Assembly (NCBI RefSeq): GCF_002994745.2
Contig: NC_037088.1
Coordinates: 53,039,897 to 53,103,896 of the forward strand
DNA length: 64,000 bases
Direction of reading: 5' to 3'
Source of the DNA: Rosa chinensis
Taxonomy: Eukaryota; Streptophyta; Magnoliopsida; Rosales; Rosaceae
The first letter of the stretch is position 1, and the number at the start of each line of letters is the position of its first letter. Under the pieces are notes generated by a model. It ran no database searches and was not told where the DNA came from. It was given only the letters and a program-made list of their open reading frames with translations. The translations under genes and the position numbers were made by a program. Positions 1 through 11,614 of this stretch are shown one piece after another.

Positions 1-397
1 ACCTCTATTGCTTTCTAAGAGCAGGAAACTGAAAGTCGTATTTTCACAACTACAAAGTCCAAGATTCCAATTATGCCTACTCCCTCATAATAAAGCTATG
101 AATCAAGCTAATCTGACTTCCAATTTTCAGGAATCGGAGTTGAAAGGTTTTACTAGAACAATACATCAGTAACCAAGAACATTGATTCTCCAAGTACATA
201 ATAAACAACACTAAAGCATTTTCGCTAAACCCCATCAAACCAAGAACATGACAAACACCACTATTTCTACACAGAAGTATAGAACACAGCCTACACCATT
301 TCAATTTTGATTAAAGTGAAATAAACACATAACAGGGGAAATTGAGAAACCAAGAACTGGGTTTCAGATTTCAGATTTTCAAACAGATCTGAGTTTT

Positions 398-434
<37 letters not shown>

Positions 435-719
435 AGAGGGCAAGTCACTACCGGCCAGATTGGGTTCGAGGAGAGGGTCGGACCGGAATCAGATTCGAGG
501 ATTGATTGAGAGAAGATTGATGTGTCATCGGACCACTGTGCCCATGCCGTTGACCATCATCCGCGGAGGAGTTTGGGGGAGAGTGAGTCTGAGGGTCGGA
601 GAGAGAGGGATGAGATTCTGAGAGTTTGAGAGATTGCTATGGTCGACTTCGTTGTCGGGACCGGGTGGAGCGAGCGGGAACAAGAACAAAGTTTCTGAAC
701 CCAAAAACCTAAAAACTTG
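1..719. other. Uncharacterised stretch, possibly CACTA interior; GA microsatellite
   Basis: No recognisable gene. A (GA)n microsatellite lies at about 400-432. The 430-700 part is richer in C+G and, read on the minus strand, looks like a CT-rich 5' leader, so it might be a gene fragment captured by the CACTA element ending at 1021. This is an inference only; no protein family was recognised. Confidence 0.3.
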
Positions 720-1021
720 CGAACATGTTTAATTTTGGCACCTATATCCACCCAAACGTCAAAAAATAAAACAAAAGAAAATGTATAAAATGAAAATACA
801 CGACGGCAAGTATTGCCGTAGTTAAAATTAAAGAAATTTGGCGACGGAAAGAATATGCCGTAGCCATTGAGGGCATATTTATGCGACGGCAACGCCATGC
901 CGTGGCAAATAATTTTTTTCTTTGCGACGCCACATTTGCCGTAGCAAATTTTATATCAATGGCGACGGCATTCTCACGCCGTTGCTAACCGGTGAAGCTA
1001 AATGAATTCTTTTTTGTAGTG
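720..1021 (-). mobile_element. CACTA (En/Spm-like) transposon terminal region
   Basis: Read on the minus strand from 1021, the sequence begins CACTACAAAAAAG, the terminal signature of plant CACTA elements. Inside it lie about five short palindromic units built on GCGACGGCA...TGCCGTAGC (near 800-826, 840-863, 881-906, 924-947 and 961-986). This is the usual subterminal repeat arrangement for transposase binding in this superfamily. The opposite end is not visible, so the element probably extends beyond position 1 or is truncated. No transposase was recognised; short open frames over this region are not convincing genes. Confidence 0.6.
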
Positions 1022-1260
1022 CTCGTTGCCCTCAATTAATGCATTATACATTTTTAATAAAAGAAAAAGGTGCATCAAAATCGAATTTAGTTCAAGGGAG
1101 ATGATCCATCCCATTGTAATTTGGAACAAACATCATCTATTTAGTAATTGTAGTGATGTCAAAGGATTTCACTAAAGCTACTCTTATATTCTCTAATCGT
1201 AGTTTAAGCTTAGTGCAAACCATTGGTGCTTTTAGATTAATCCATTGGAACTTTCCAAAA

Positions 1261-2195
1261 GGGGGAGTGAAATTTATACTCCCCAAATTACATTCTGCAC
1301 TCCCTATTATTTTTTTAATAATTTCTTTTGTTCTCCTTATATTTCTTTCCCACATTACCCTTACAATCATAACTTTTTGATTCTTTTCATCTGTCTCTTC
1401 TCTCTCTTGGAACCTCTCTTCCTTCTCATCATCTTCCCGTTTCTCTGATCACACAATTATCCCTCTCTTTGGCTTCTACGATTTTTGTTACCTGATATGG
1501 GAATTAGATTAATTAGATTGTTTCCCTCTAATTGTCATTCTTGATTTGTCTCGTGATTAAACAACCAAACATCTTGTCTCCTTTGCTCTCACAATCTCGA
1601 TTTGCCTCTAAATAAGATGGATTTCGTGTTGTTTTGACTATGATTGAAACTCAAAGATCGAAGAGGAACAACCCAGAAAACTTTTTGATAATTCAAGTCT
1701 CAAATGTGGGTACAAATCTGGGTTTGAATATGCCTCTTGATTTCGAAGGATAAAGGCTATTTTCATACTATATTGTGAAATTGGTTAAATATATTTCAAA
1801 CAAAATACCAATTTGTAAGACCAAGCAAGACCCAATCTGTTCCACAATAAAATTCTTCCAAATGAGTTGCAGTATTACGAAAATAGAGTCTTTTTGAGAT
1901 AAATTTTATGTATCAACAACCCAGTTTTTTAGTATGGTGGAGGAAGAAGAAAGTTTTTGGGCTTTTCCAGTTCTTCAGCCATGATGGCTCTATTGAAGGA
2001 TTTTTGAACATTTGTATTCATAATTTTGGCCTTGTCGCCGGGTTCTTTTCTATCGAGAGTAGAGAGCAGGGGAAATAAATAGTGACTAAGCAGGGATATT
2101 TTCGGAAGAGAAAAAAGCATCAATCAACTAAAACTATTAAAATATTAAGAGGAAGTGTGATTTTCAAAAAGAAGAGAGTGCAAATTTCACTCCTC
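1261..2195. mobile_element. Non-autonomous TIR element, about 935 bp
   Basis: The left end reads GGGGAGTGAAATTTATACTC and the right end, reverse-complemented, reads GAGGAGTGAAATTTGCACTC. The similarity continues imperfectly for about 50 bp. The interior is AT-rich and has no convincing coding sequence. No clear target-site duplication was found, so the superfamily is unassigned. A shorter element with related ends sits at about 47079-47232. Confidence 0.4.
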
Positions 2196-2331
2196 TAATA
2201 AAGAGACCAAAGAAAAAGAAAAAATGTAGTACCATCATATTCTGTTATTGGGGCTTCACCTTCTCTCCTTTTCTGTTATTTTGGGCTTTAAAGCTATCAT
2301 ATCACATTCTTAAAAAGTATACCTCAAGTAC

Positions 2332-2838
2332 TGATGTAGGATGAGATTTTATCCAATTTCAACAAAAAATCTCGAAAAGAAAGAAGCGTCTTCACATTAA
2401 GCAGAATAATTTGAATATTGAAAATTGGTATTCAAATAGGCTTCTTAATGATGGAATTAATCATAAATTGCTATTTTGGATATATGGGATTCTCGAGCAA
2501 AATCTTGATTGGGATTCCAAGCGTAATATTCTTTAGTATCTAGGATTCTATTTGCAATTTTTATTTAATAAAGTTTAATCAGGTTTCCTAGTTTTAGTCT
2601 ACAATAAATTGTTCTTTATATTTTCTAGTTGTATTAGGTTTATGCTATGTGTCATATATAAGGCACCTCTTAGATTGTAATATTCATTCAAGTTATCAAT
2701 AAAAAAACCAAATATTAGAGAAGTTTCTCTATGTTTCTTACGACTGTACCCGTAATTGCTAGTGAATTCTAGCTCATCTCATATGGCTTTTGACACTTGA
2801 CAGAGCCTCTTGCTATCGTGTACACGCTTCCCGCATCA
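2332..2838 (+). repeat. 5' LTR of the short gypsy element
   Basis: 507 bp, begins TGATG and ends CATCA. It contains a TATA-like CATATATAAG near 2650 and AATAAA near 2697, fitting a promoter and polyadenylation signal. The matching copy is at 3789-4298. Confidence 0.9.
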
Positions 2839-2840
2839 TT

Positions 2841-2852
2841 TGGTATCAGAGC
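2841..2852 (+). other. Primer-binding site (initiator tRNA-Met type)
   Basis: TGGTATCAGAGC lies 2 bp after the 5' LTR end, the classic plant LTR-retrotransposon primer-binding site. Confidence 0.85.
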
Positions 2853-3037
2853 GGGTATCGCCCGCTTCTTAGCAAATGACGATCCAAGGGAGAAGTTCAC
2901 TACCACCAACCTCAACAACGCTGGTTGTAGAGTATCTATCAAAGAAAGTTTCGTTGAAGAGGAACATGCCAATGGATTCGCCCTAGGACAACCTCATCAA
3001 TCCAAAAAAAAAAACATGGAACGTTGGATATTCACAA

Positions 3038-3673
3038 TACGACGACTTCCGAACTACATGTGTCATCAAAGATAAGGTATGCTCTGTAATAATTGACAGT
3101 GGTCTACGAGAGAACTTTGTAGCAAACAAAGTTGTGGATTATTTTCAATTACCAAAAGTGAAGCTGACGGATCCATACTGGATTCCATTTGGAGAGGATG
3201 AATATGCACAAGTAACAGAGGTTTGTAAAGTTCTTGTCTCTATGGGAAAATTTTATAAAGAAGAAATTACTTGTCATGTGATTGACATGGACGACACTAA
3301 TATGCTTTTTGGAAGACCATGGCATGAAAGCGTCAAAGGTGGTTATTGCAAAGACAACACATATTTATTTAGGTGGAAGTCGCACAAAATTAAAATCAAG
3401 CCTGGAAGGAAGAACATCAAGAATGACCATCCTGAGGTGTGTGAAAAGGAATATGAAGAAGCCACTTTGAAGATTGAAGAGAAACTCATTAAGGACAAAG
3501 AAGCTGATTCATTCATCACATCGATATCCATGTCATGCATGCCTAATTGTGTTCAAGATCAACCCAAGGAGAAGTCAATGCCCATTCCTTTTCAAGTGGA
3601 GGAGTTCAAGTGGAGGAGTTCAAGTTTCAAGATGCTTATTCTAAACTTGTCTACGGTATTGGATTCATGGTGA
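3038..3673 (+). pseudogene. Gypsy retropepsin fragment (Gag-Pro remnant)
   Basis: The frame that includes the ATG at 3134 stays open upstream to about 3038. It contains the aspartic protease active site in the context VIIDSGLRENFV (about 3086-3121), then the DDTNMLFGRPWH segment typical of the retropepsin C-terminal half in plant Ty3/gypsy polyproteins. A Lys/Glu-rich tail follows. The frame then breaks near a small tandem duplication of GTGGAGGAGTTCAA at 3596-3625, and related coding continues in another frame. No zinc knuckle or polymerase follows, so the product is a stand-alone protease-like remnant. Confidence 0.75.
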
Positions 3674-3788
3674 TAGCTTTTAATTTCAAGAATATTGAAG
3701 TTGATGGCTTATCATGTTTTATTCCTACTAATGATCGAGTTGCGTACAAGAGGAACTCGAGGTCGAGTTCTTTTCAAGTGGAGGAAAT

Positions 3789-4298
3789 TGATGTAGGACG
3801 AGATTTTTGCCAATTTCAACAAAAAATCTCGAAAAGAAAGAAGCATCTTCACATTAAGCAGAATAATTTGAATATTGAAAATTTGTTTTCAAATAGACTT
3901 CTTAATGATGGAATTAATCATAAATTGCTATTTTTGATATATCGGGATTCTCGAGCAAAATCTTGATTGATATTCCAAACGTAATATTCTTTAGTATCTA
4001 GGATTCTATTTCCGATTTTTATTTAATCAGGTTTAACTAGGTTTCTTAGTTTTAGTCTACAATAAATTGTTCTTTATGTTTTCTAGTTGTATTAGGTTTA
4101 TGCTATGTGTCATATATAAGACACCTCTTAGTTTGTAATATTCATTCAAGTTATCAATAAAAAAAAACCAAATATTAGAGAAGTTTTTCTATGTTTCTTA
4201 CGGCTGTGCCCATAATTGCTAGTGGATTCTAACTCATCCTATATGACTTTCGACGCTTGATGGAGCCTCTAGCTATCGTGTACACGCTTCCCGCATCA
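3789..4298 (+). repeat. 3' LTR of the short gypsy element
   Basis: 510 bp copy of 2332-2838, about 93 percent identical by eye. It is followed by the AGTAC target duplication. Confidence 0.9.
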
Positions 4299-4303
4299 AG
4301 TAC

Positions 4304-5774
4304 CCTGGCCAGTAGTCCTCATATCAGAGTCATCTCTTCCCATGGAGAAAACAAGAAACATTTCAATCAGGGACCCTTAATTTTTCATTTCCTTTCTGCA
4401 TCTTCTTGTGAGGTTGGGACTTGGTGATGTTGAATGTAGAGGAAGTGGTACTAACTTGTGGGACTCGGTCTCTTTCCTTTTCATGCATGCCACGTTTTTG
4501 ATGATCATATATAATCTGACTTCCAAGCTCACAGTTTCTGCAGAAACCACTCGTGAATGCCAGAACGCAATGGAACGATGATGCAATAAAACCCAATTAT
4601 GTGGGCAGTATTACAACTCCAAGGAACCACGTACATCTCTGCAAGACATCACAGTCACTAAGCTAGCTCGGTCAAACAAGATATAGCTAGTTACACTCAT
4701 ACCCCCACAGTAGCTACAAATCGACTCGACTAGGTCAGACCTTGTCACTTAAACCACTGGATTGCTCTAGATGAAGAGTATGAGACTCATTAGAGGATGA
4801 GGTGGTGGATGCCCTAGTTTCCTCAACTGGGAAAAGCTTCAAAAAGAGGCCAGGAAATAAGGTAAGAGATGGTAATGGGAAAAAGCTAGCAGAAGTGATA
4901 AGAGGGGCATGTGCTTTGCTGCTGCAGTTTGCCTGCCTGGTTCTGCAGCTTTCTCCTCATGTGGATATTATAGCCTAATACCATAGACACGACACACACC
5001 ACATTTTCTCATGCTCCACATCTTTCTTTCTTCCAGCTCTTTCACTTTTCTCGTGGATTTGATTTTCGATCTCACCCAGCTAGCTAAGCTCCATCGGCTT
5101 GATTGCTTGTCCTTAAGCCAACCGAAGCTTTCTTTGGCACGATTTTTCAAGCAACCTAACTGTTTGTAATTAATCTTTGGGTTACTTTGTGGATTTACTA
5201 ATTAAACAACAGTGGGAACCCATGTGGGAGTTGCATAGCATGAAGTGGATCTAGACAGCAGAACTATAGTAACATGTGGTTTGTGATCTTTTTCTTATGA
5301 CGGCATGTGTGACACTTATCATTTTGAAACTCTTTGGAGTTTGGGTTACTGTATTGGAAGTGCTAGATTAATCTCATTGAATTTGTATATCAAACAGATG
5401 GCTAGATAGTGATATGTTTTTGGAACTTAATTGAGCTTTTTGTTTTTTGTTTTTCAGATTAGTTGAGGTTAACGAAATTTCGAAAAGAAATAAAAAGCAA
5501 AGTAGTGACTACCGGAATACATTTATAATTAAATAACATCGTACAATCACTGCGTACTCTAATAATAAAATTTTGGCACCATCAATGATCCAAAAGTATT
5601 TCCCTTCATTTATGTCTCACAGTCCCAAAATCACCACCATCACTTTACCCAAACTACCACCAACATCACAAGCAATCCAGCCTGCAAGCACAATCGTACA
5701 TCCTTGCTCGTAACAAGAAGACCAAGTTCTGCTCGCGGGCCATTAGAAGACGATTATAGTAGAAACTGTATATT
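4304..5774. other. Intergenic, nothing recognised
   Basis: AT-rich sequence with only short, low-complexity open frames on either strand. No gene, RNA or repeat family was recognised. Confidence 0.5.
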
Positions 5775-5775
5775 A

Positions 5776-6169
5776 GATCCTACCCAGAGCGGAGCTCCGC
5801 TTTGAAATTAAATTGCGGAATTAGAGTTTAGGGTTACTTTTCGGTCGCATATCTACATCTCGACCATTCAGTTTTTAGGTACTAATGTATATATCATCTC
5901 TGCAAATTTTCAGCCAAATTGATGATCATTAAAGCATTGATAACTGCCTTAAAGTTAGTACGGTTCAGGTTGGACAGATTCAGTTCGTCCATTGGTTTAA
6001 GCGAATTAGATACCTTAACGATATCAATTTAGCTGAAAATTTGCAGAGATAATCTATACATTAATACCTAAAAACTGAACAGTCGAGATGTGGATATGTG
6101 ACCGAAAAGTTACCTTAAACTCTAAATTCGCACTTTAATTTCAAAGCGGAGTTCCACTCTGGATAGGAT
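5776..6169. mobile_element. Foldback MITE, copy 1
   Basis: Nearly the whole segment is an inverted repeat. The left arm begins GATCCTACCCAGAGCGGAG and the right arm ends CACTCTGGATAGGAT. The arms share the blocks CTCGACCATTCAGTTTTTAG and TGCAAATTTTCAGCCAAATTG in opposite orientation. A short central spacer of about 60 bp remains. A transcript would form a hairpin of roughly 160 bp. No coding capacity. Confidence 0.75.
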
Positions 6170-6181
6170 ATGTACGCATAT

Positions 6182-6529
6182 ATTAAAATATTCGGATTTT
6201 CTTGATAGACCCACTATTCGATCACATATTCGCATCTTAACCATTCAGTTTTTAGGTATATATGAGTAGATCATCTATGCAAATTTTCAGCCAAATTGGT
6301 AATCATTAAGGCATTCAAAATTACTATTTACAATTATGAACACGAACGGTTCAAGTTGAACATATTCGGTTCGTTCATTGATTTTATCTAGTTCGATACC
6401 TTAACGATCATCAATTTGGCTAAAAATTTACATAAGTGATCTATACATTATGACCTAAAAACTGAATTATCGAAATATAGATATGTGATCGAAAAGTGAG
6501 TCTATTTAAGGAAATCTGCATATTTTAAA
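6182..6529. mobile_element. Foldback MITE, copy 2 (diverged)
   Basis: A second palindrome of the same family. Its ends are TTAAAATATTCGGATTTTC and the reverse complement of GGAAATCTGCATATTTTAA, and the inner blocks again contain the CATTCAGTTTTTAGGT and CAAATTTTCAGCCAAATTG motifs facing each other. The outer sequence differs from copies 1 and 3, so it may be a subfamily. Confidence 0.65.
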
Positions 6530-6554
6530 ATATGCGGAGATTCTTAATAGAGAA

Positions 6555-6606
6555 GGACTGTATATATATATATATATATCTATATATATATATATATATA
6601 TATATA
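6555..6606. repeat. (TA)n microsatellite
   Basis: Alternating TA run between foldback copies 2 and 3, interrupted once. Confidence 0.9.
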
Positions 6607-6963
6607 CAGATTTTATCTAAAGCGGAGTTCCGCTTTGAAATTAACGTGTGAAGTTTGAGGATGATTATCCAGAACGGAGCTCCGTTTTCAGTTGCATATC
6701 CACATCTCGACCGTTCAGTTTTTAGGAACTAGTGTATAGATCATCTCTGCAAATTTTCAGTCAAATTGATAATCGTTAAGGTAATGAACGAACTGAATCT
6801 GTCAACCTGAACCGTACTAGCTTTAAAGCAATTATCAATGCCTTAACGATCATCATTTTGGCTGAAAATTTGCAGAAATTATCTGTACACTAGTACCTAA
6901 AAACTGAATTGTCGAGAACACGTTAATTTCAAAGAGGAGCTCCGCTCTGAATAGGATCTGTAT
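6605..6963. mobile_element. Foldback MITE, copy 3
   Basis: The ends TACAGATTTTATCTAAAGCG and GCTCTGAATAGGATCTGTA are inverted copies. The arms include AGCGGAGTTCCGCTTTGAAA and its reverse complement, as in copy 1. A further (TA)n run follows at about 6977-7012. The element is non-coding. Confidence 0.7.
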
Positions 6964-6977
6964 GTAATATGTATGTA

Positions 6978-7012
<35 letters not shown>

Positions 7013-7016
<4 letters not shown>

Positions 7017-7559
7017 CTGTAGTTAGGATGCAACCTATCTAGCTCAAAAGTCAAAACTTTTTATGGACATTAAGCAAAACCCTATACGAATTAAAAAGTT
7101 TTTATTTTTATTTTAAATTGAACACGAATTAACAATGACCACATTGCATGTTAAGATATAAAAGGGATTTCCTCTTCCTAGCTTAGTCTTTTTGCATCGC
7201 TTGTCGGGTTATCAATTAGTTAATAAACTAAATGCATATATGATCTAAATTCCGCATCTTAAAGGATGCAAAAGGCGCATAGAGAATGGAATTAGGGCCG
7301 GAAAATTGGCACATAACGATAACAATGTTGGGATTAATGGAGCACTATACCACTGTTTGGTGTATTTGGAATTGACCTTATTGTGCTTTGTCAAATGTGA
7401 CCAGCTTTTAATCTTTTGGTTGAATTTGACCATCCTCTGCAATTAATTTCATTGCCATTGCCATTTGCCAAAGTATGATGTCCACCACACATGATGAGCA
7501 AAAATGGTACCTGTTTTGTAATCATGGCATTAGCATGTGAGATCAAAACAACAAAATCA
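7013..7559. other. Intergenic, nothing recognised
   Basis: AT-rich sequence without a supported gene. The only open frame of note (minus, 7245-7442) has no recognisable family signature. Confidence 0.5.
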
Positions 7560-7863
7560 TTGATATATTATGAAAGAAATTTAGAGTTTTCAATCACAAG
7601 TTGAAAATAGATGAAGAGATGAATGATATTACAAATTGCAATATAAACGCTAGTAAATCTGAAAGAGTGCTAATGAATGCAATCGTCCCTATTTTAATTT
7701 CTATCCACTCATTGATATATTATGAAAGAAAAATAAAGTTTTCGATCACAAGTTGAAAATAGATGAAGAGATGAAAGACATTACAAATTGCAAAAATAAA
7801 CACTAGTAAATTTGAAAGAGTACTAATGAATGCAATCGTTCCTATTTATATTTCTATCCACTC
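7560..7863 (+). repeat. Tandem direct duplication, unit about 151 bp
   Basis: Two adjacent copies (about 7560-7709 and 7711-7863) both begin TTGATATATTATGAAAGAA and end TTTCTATCCACTCA. About ten percent of positions differ, so the duplication is not recent. Non-coding. Confidence 0.85.
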
Positions 7864-9840
7864 ATTTAAATGCCTGAGTTATTATATAATTTCATTTACC
7901 CTTAAAATGCATGTGAAACTAATTAGTTGGTAGACAAATTTTTTTTGAGAAAGAGTTGTTAGTCAATTTTGTTTGAAAGACAAATGTAAATATAACATGA
8001 CAAACAAAACAACCTAACATGCAATCTTTGATATCTTGCCTGTACGAATGAAACTACACAATGTCGATATGGTCTGCACTTGATAACATCGGCTGATTAC
8101 ATACATTTCTACTGTAATTTTATCATTTAAGCGTATGTACCGGACCAGATAAGATTGGTACTGACAAGTACTAAGAAAAACAAAACTACTTCATTATCTA
8201 GATATAAATATTCAATCCAAATACAGAATAAGATGAATATAAATTTACATCGACATAATAATGACACAAAGATGTAACCAAGTCACCCTAAGTAGGCAAA
8301 GCAAAGAGTTTACTAACCAAATGACATAATCGCGTCACCTTCATCTTCTATTTCCTCAAGCCAAGCTAAGACCTAAAGACTAGCCGCCAAGAGAGCCGAC
8401 ACCCAATAAACCCAGAAAAAGTTCAATGAATTAAAAAAACACAAGAGGTTTGACCGTTCTCTCCGTCAGTCCAAAAACCGTTTGTGGGGTGGAGAAAGTC
8501 ATGATGAGTTTTTAATTATTTTTATCTCCGGTCAGACCTAATTTAGTAAATTCTCCACTCTCCCATTTCGACCATTATAGACGCCGCTTACCACGCCTAC
8601 CTCTGCTTCTTCTTTCTTAATCATATTTAGTACAAGATTAGCAACTACTAATTAGATGGGGGTGCCCCTAAGTACTTTGACTCCCCATGAAAATACCAGG
8701 TTGCCCTATCTGCATGGTCAACCTCAGCTGTTATGAACCAAAACCCTAAACCTCTATAGCTATGAGATTTAGAGGTGATGAGCTTGTGAATCATTGGCAT
8801 TAAGAAAAATTTGCAGAGCTGGTCATTATTGTGATGCAACAACTAACCCTGCCAATTCTTCAACTTTCAACTACTTAACATGATCAATTTGTGATATAAT
8901 TGCACAACAACTGCTTAAACAATATGGCAAATGGCAATGTAATTCTTTCTTTCATCATGAAAGATGAGGTAATTCTGGACAGCAAAACACATAAATAAAA
9001 TGGACCCATTGTCAAAATGGGAAACCAAAATTGAAGAGGATCAAGTTTTAGGTAAAACTGCAATGGTGGGCATAAATTGGGTTTTTAGTAATGTACTTAA
9101 GGAAGAACAGAGGTGCCCTTAGTAAAATTAGTACCCAAATTTTGTGCTGAAGAAAATTTAGGAGGTCGTGCCAGAAAGTTTTGGCCCACCATTTCCTGTA
9201 ATTTTTTTTTTTTTTTTGGGTTTACAGAATTTTGCAATTGGCTGCAGCTTTAGAGAGAGAAAGAGGAGAGAGAGAGAGGGACAGAGACTCAAGGTATCAT
9301 ATCTCAGAGACCCACAAAAAAAATGACATAAACGGAGAGCACAGGAAAAATGGAAGGTTGAAGACAGCGAAGCAAATGTCGATCCAAGACCCACCTTCCC
9401 ACAAAACCAAAATAAAAATGTAATCTTTATTAATTTGATTTTCAATTCACTATGCTGAAAATCCATTCTTTTATGTTTTTGTATTACAGCGAGAAAAGGT
9501 AATGGTCTTCTGGTCTTGGACATTTTCATTGGACATACTATTGTGTCGTGGGTGCCCACTAGCAGCTTTTTTGTCTTCTCTTTTTTCTTTGATCTTCTTC
9601 AAAATTTTTGATTTTGATTAATTAATTTCTCTGACTCTCTCTCTCTCTGTTAGTAGTGTGATTTTGGATATTATATAAGTATTTTGAAGCATTTGTTTTT
9701 TCTTCTTTCCCTTTCCACCCTCAACAGTAATGATTTTCTCGTTACGGGTATCATCCTTGTTGTTGAGGAATCTGAGGAGTTGTCCTAAAAAGAGAGAGTT
9801 ATTATTATCATTATTATACCCTTTGAAAAACAAAACAGGG
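7864..9840. other. Intergenic / upstream region of the RRM gene
   Basis: No supported gene. GA-rich tracts at about 9255-9290 and T-runs near 9201-9216 are low-complexity. The last few hundred bases before 9840 are CT-rich and probably contain the promoter of the downstream gene. Confidence 0.4.
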
Positions 9841-9848
9841 TTATAGAA

Positions 9849-9881
<33 letters not shown>

Positions 9882-10050
9882 TCACAGCTCTGCACGAGTG
9901 TGTTTCTTTTCATTCTGATGTGATATCCTTAATCTGCATAACAAAAATAAAACAACCCAGAAAAAGTTTCTTTCATTCTTATTCTCTCTGTTTTTGGGGT
10001 TCTGGGTTTTCTTTGCTTTGTTGGGACACCCTTGTGTTTGTGTTTGTGTT

Positions 10051-11614
10051 ATGTCTCAAGCAAGGCAATTTCAGATGGTGGGGGGTAACAATAATATTCC
10101 AGGCCATCAATACAATGACACAACTTTCACCAAAATCTTTGTTGGGGGTTTGGCTTGGGAGACTCAGAGGGAGACTATGAGGAGGTACTTTGAGCAGTTT
10201 GGAGAGATCTTGGAGGCTGTTGTTATTACAGATAAAAACACTGGAAGATCCAAAGGCTATGGATTTGTAAGCCTCCCCATTTTATCTTTTGTGGATTTTG
10301 GTCTTTCATTATTTGCATGTATCTTTCTCTCTAAGCTTTTTCTGGTTTCTGATATCATAAAATTTTTGATCTTTTCTTAGGTCACATTTAAGGATCCAGA
10401 GGCAGCCATGAGGGCTTGTCAGAACCCATCTCCTGTTATTGATGGAAGAAGAGCAAACTGCAATCTTGCTTCTATTGGTGCTCAGAAAACTCGTCCACCC
10501 ACTCCTCAACATGGTCTCTGTCTTTCTCATACTAAAAGTTTCTCTCTTTTTTATTTGATTTTGAGTTTCGATCACCAAATTATATCTTCACTTTGATATC
10601 CACTTTCATGAACATGTTAGTGATCTCCTGGATCATATTCTCAAAACCCATTTTCACAGTTGCTGCTGTGTTTGTTTGGTAGTGAATTGAAATGTGGATC
10701 TAAAAATGCTAGGATTGGATTGAAAAGAACATGAATAAAGTACTTTTTTTCTTTTTTTTTCTTCTTTTGATTCATTTATTTTGGTAATGCAGGTTTTGGA
10801 AGGTTTAGACCAGCACCTGGTTTGGTAGCTCCACCTGCTTTTCATGGCTCTTCATCCACATACTTCCATCAACCCAGTGGTCAATACACATTTCCTTATT
10901 CAGCTTATGGGTGAGTTATAAAATCGTAGGGAATGATTGACCCAAATCTTTCTTTCTTTCTTTCTGCATATTGTTATTCTGTATTTAATATATGAATTCT
11001 TCTGGGGTTTTGCACTTGCAGGTACTCTGGATATTCACAAGATTCCATATATCCCATGGTAAAATCATCTATCATTTTCATAAATTCCTTTCTATTTTGG
11101 GCTTCTGATGCAGCATTGGTTCATATTCAATATTCACAAACAATTGGATTAAACAATGTCATTCTCTGTTTCTTGCAGAACTATTATAGTGTTTATGGTG
11201 GTCAACAATTCTCACCTTACTACACCACCACAGCTGGGGCATCAGGGCCAGCTGGCATGTACCAAAATTACTACCCATACTATGCTGCTGCTCAATATGC
11301 ACAGGCTAGTAGTAACCAAGCACAAGGCTTTGGAGTTCAATATCCCCAAATGGTGCAGTACCCATATTTGCCTCAACACTATGGTTCTTCAGCTGGGATT
11401 CTCTCACTTCCTTCTTCAATCCCAGTTGCTACTACCACTTCTACCACCACAGGTAAAAACATAAATCACCCTTTTCCACATTCTTTACTACTAATCAATT
11501 TCAACCATCTCAAGAGAATTTGATTACATGCAAATTCATGTTATAGGTGTAACAATAGCCTCTGGGGTAACTGGAGCTTCTGCAACCAATTCTGAACAGA
11601 ATTCTTCGAGTTAA
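10051..11614 (+). CDS. Single-RRM RNA-binding protein (plant RBM24/RBM38-like, ARP1-like)
   Basis: Six coding exons: 10051-10266, 10381-10513, 10793-10910, 11022-11058, 11179-11452 and 11547-11614, all with GT-AG introns. Together they give 281 aa. A single RNA-recognition motif fills residues 26-105, with RNP2 KIFVGGLAW at 28-36 and RNP1 KGYGFVTF at 68-75, the latter split by intron 1. The rest is a low-complexity tail rich in Tyr, Gln, Ala, Ser and Thr, which in this family is likely disordered. The family binds mRNA and is linked to post-transcriptional control, including abscisic-acid responses for ARP1; the target here is unknown. The ATG at 10051 is chosen because the RRM follows directly and upstream frames are not conserved in style. 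The leader has a GAA-rich tract at 9847-9880. Confidence 0.9.

Larger units (their letters stand above)
2332..4298 (+). mobile_element. Short non-autonomous Ty3/gypsy LTR retrotransposon
   Basis: Two direct LTRs (2332-2838 and 3789-4298) start TGATGTAGG and end CCCGCATCA. The element is flanked by a perfect 5-bp duplication, AGTAC, at 2327-2331 and 4299-4303. A primer-binding site complementary to initiator tRNA-Met, TGGTATCAGAGC, follows the 5' LTR, and a purine tract GTGGAGGAAAT precedes the 3' LTR. The interior is only about 950 bp. It carries a gypsy-type retropepsin but no reverse transcriptase, RNase H or integrase, so mobility must have depended on another element. The LTRs differ at roughly 35 positions, so this is an old insertion. 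Confidence 0.9.

Noticed and set aside
557..933. Two overlapping minus-strand frames
   Set aside because: They run through the CACTA subterminal palindromes and show no protein family features.
9158..9559. 133-codon minus-strand frame upstream of the RRM gene
   Set aside because: Composed of low-complexity T/C-rich and GA-rich DNA; no family signature and no promoter context.
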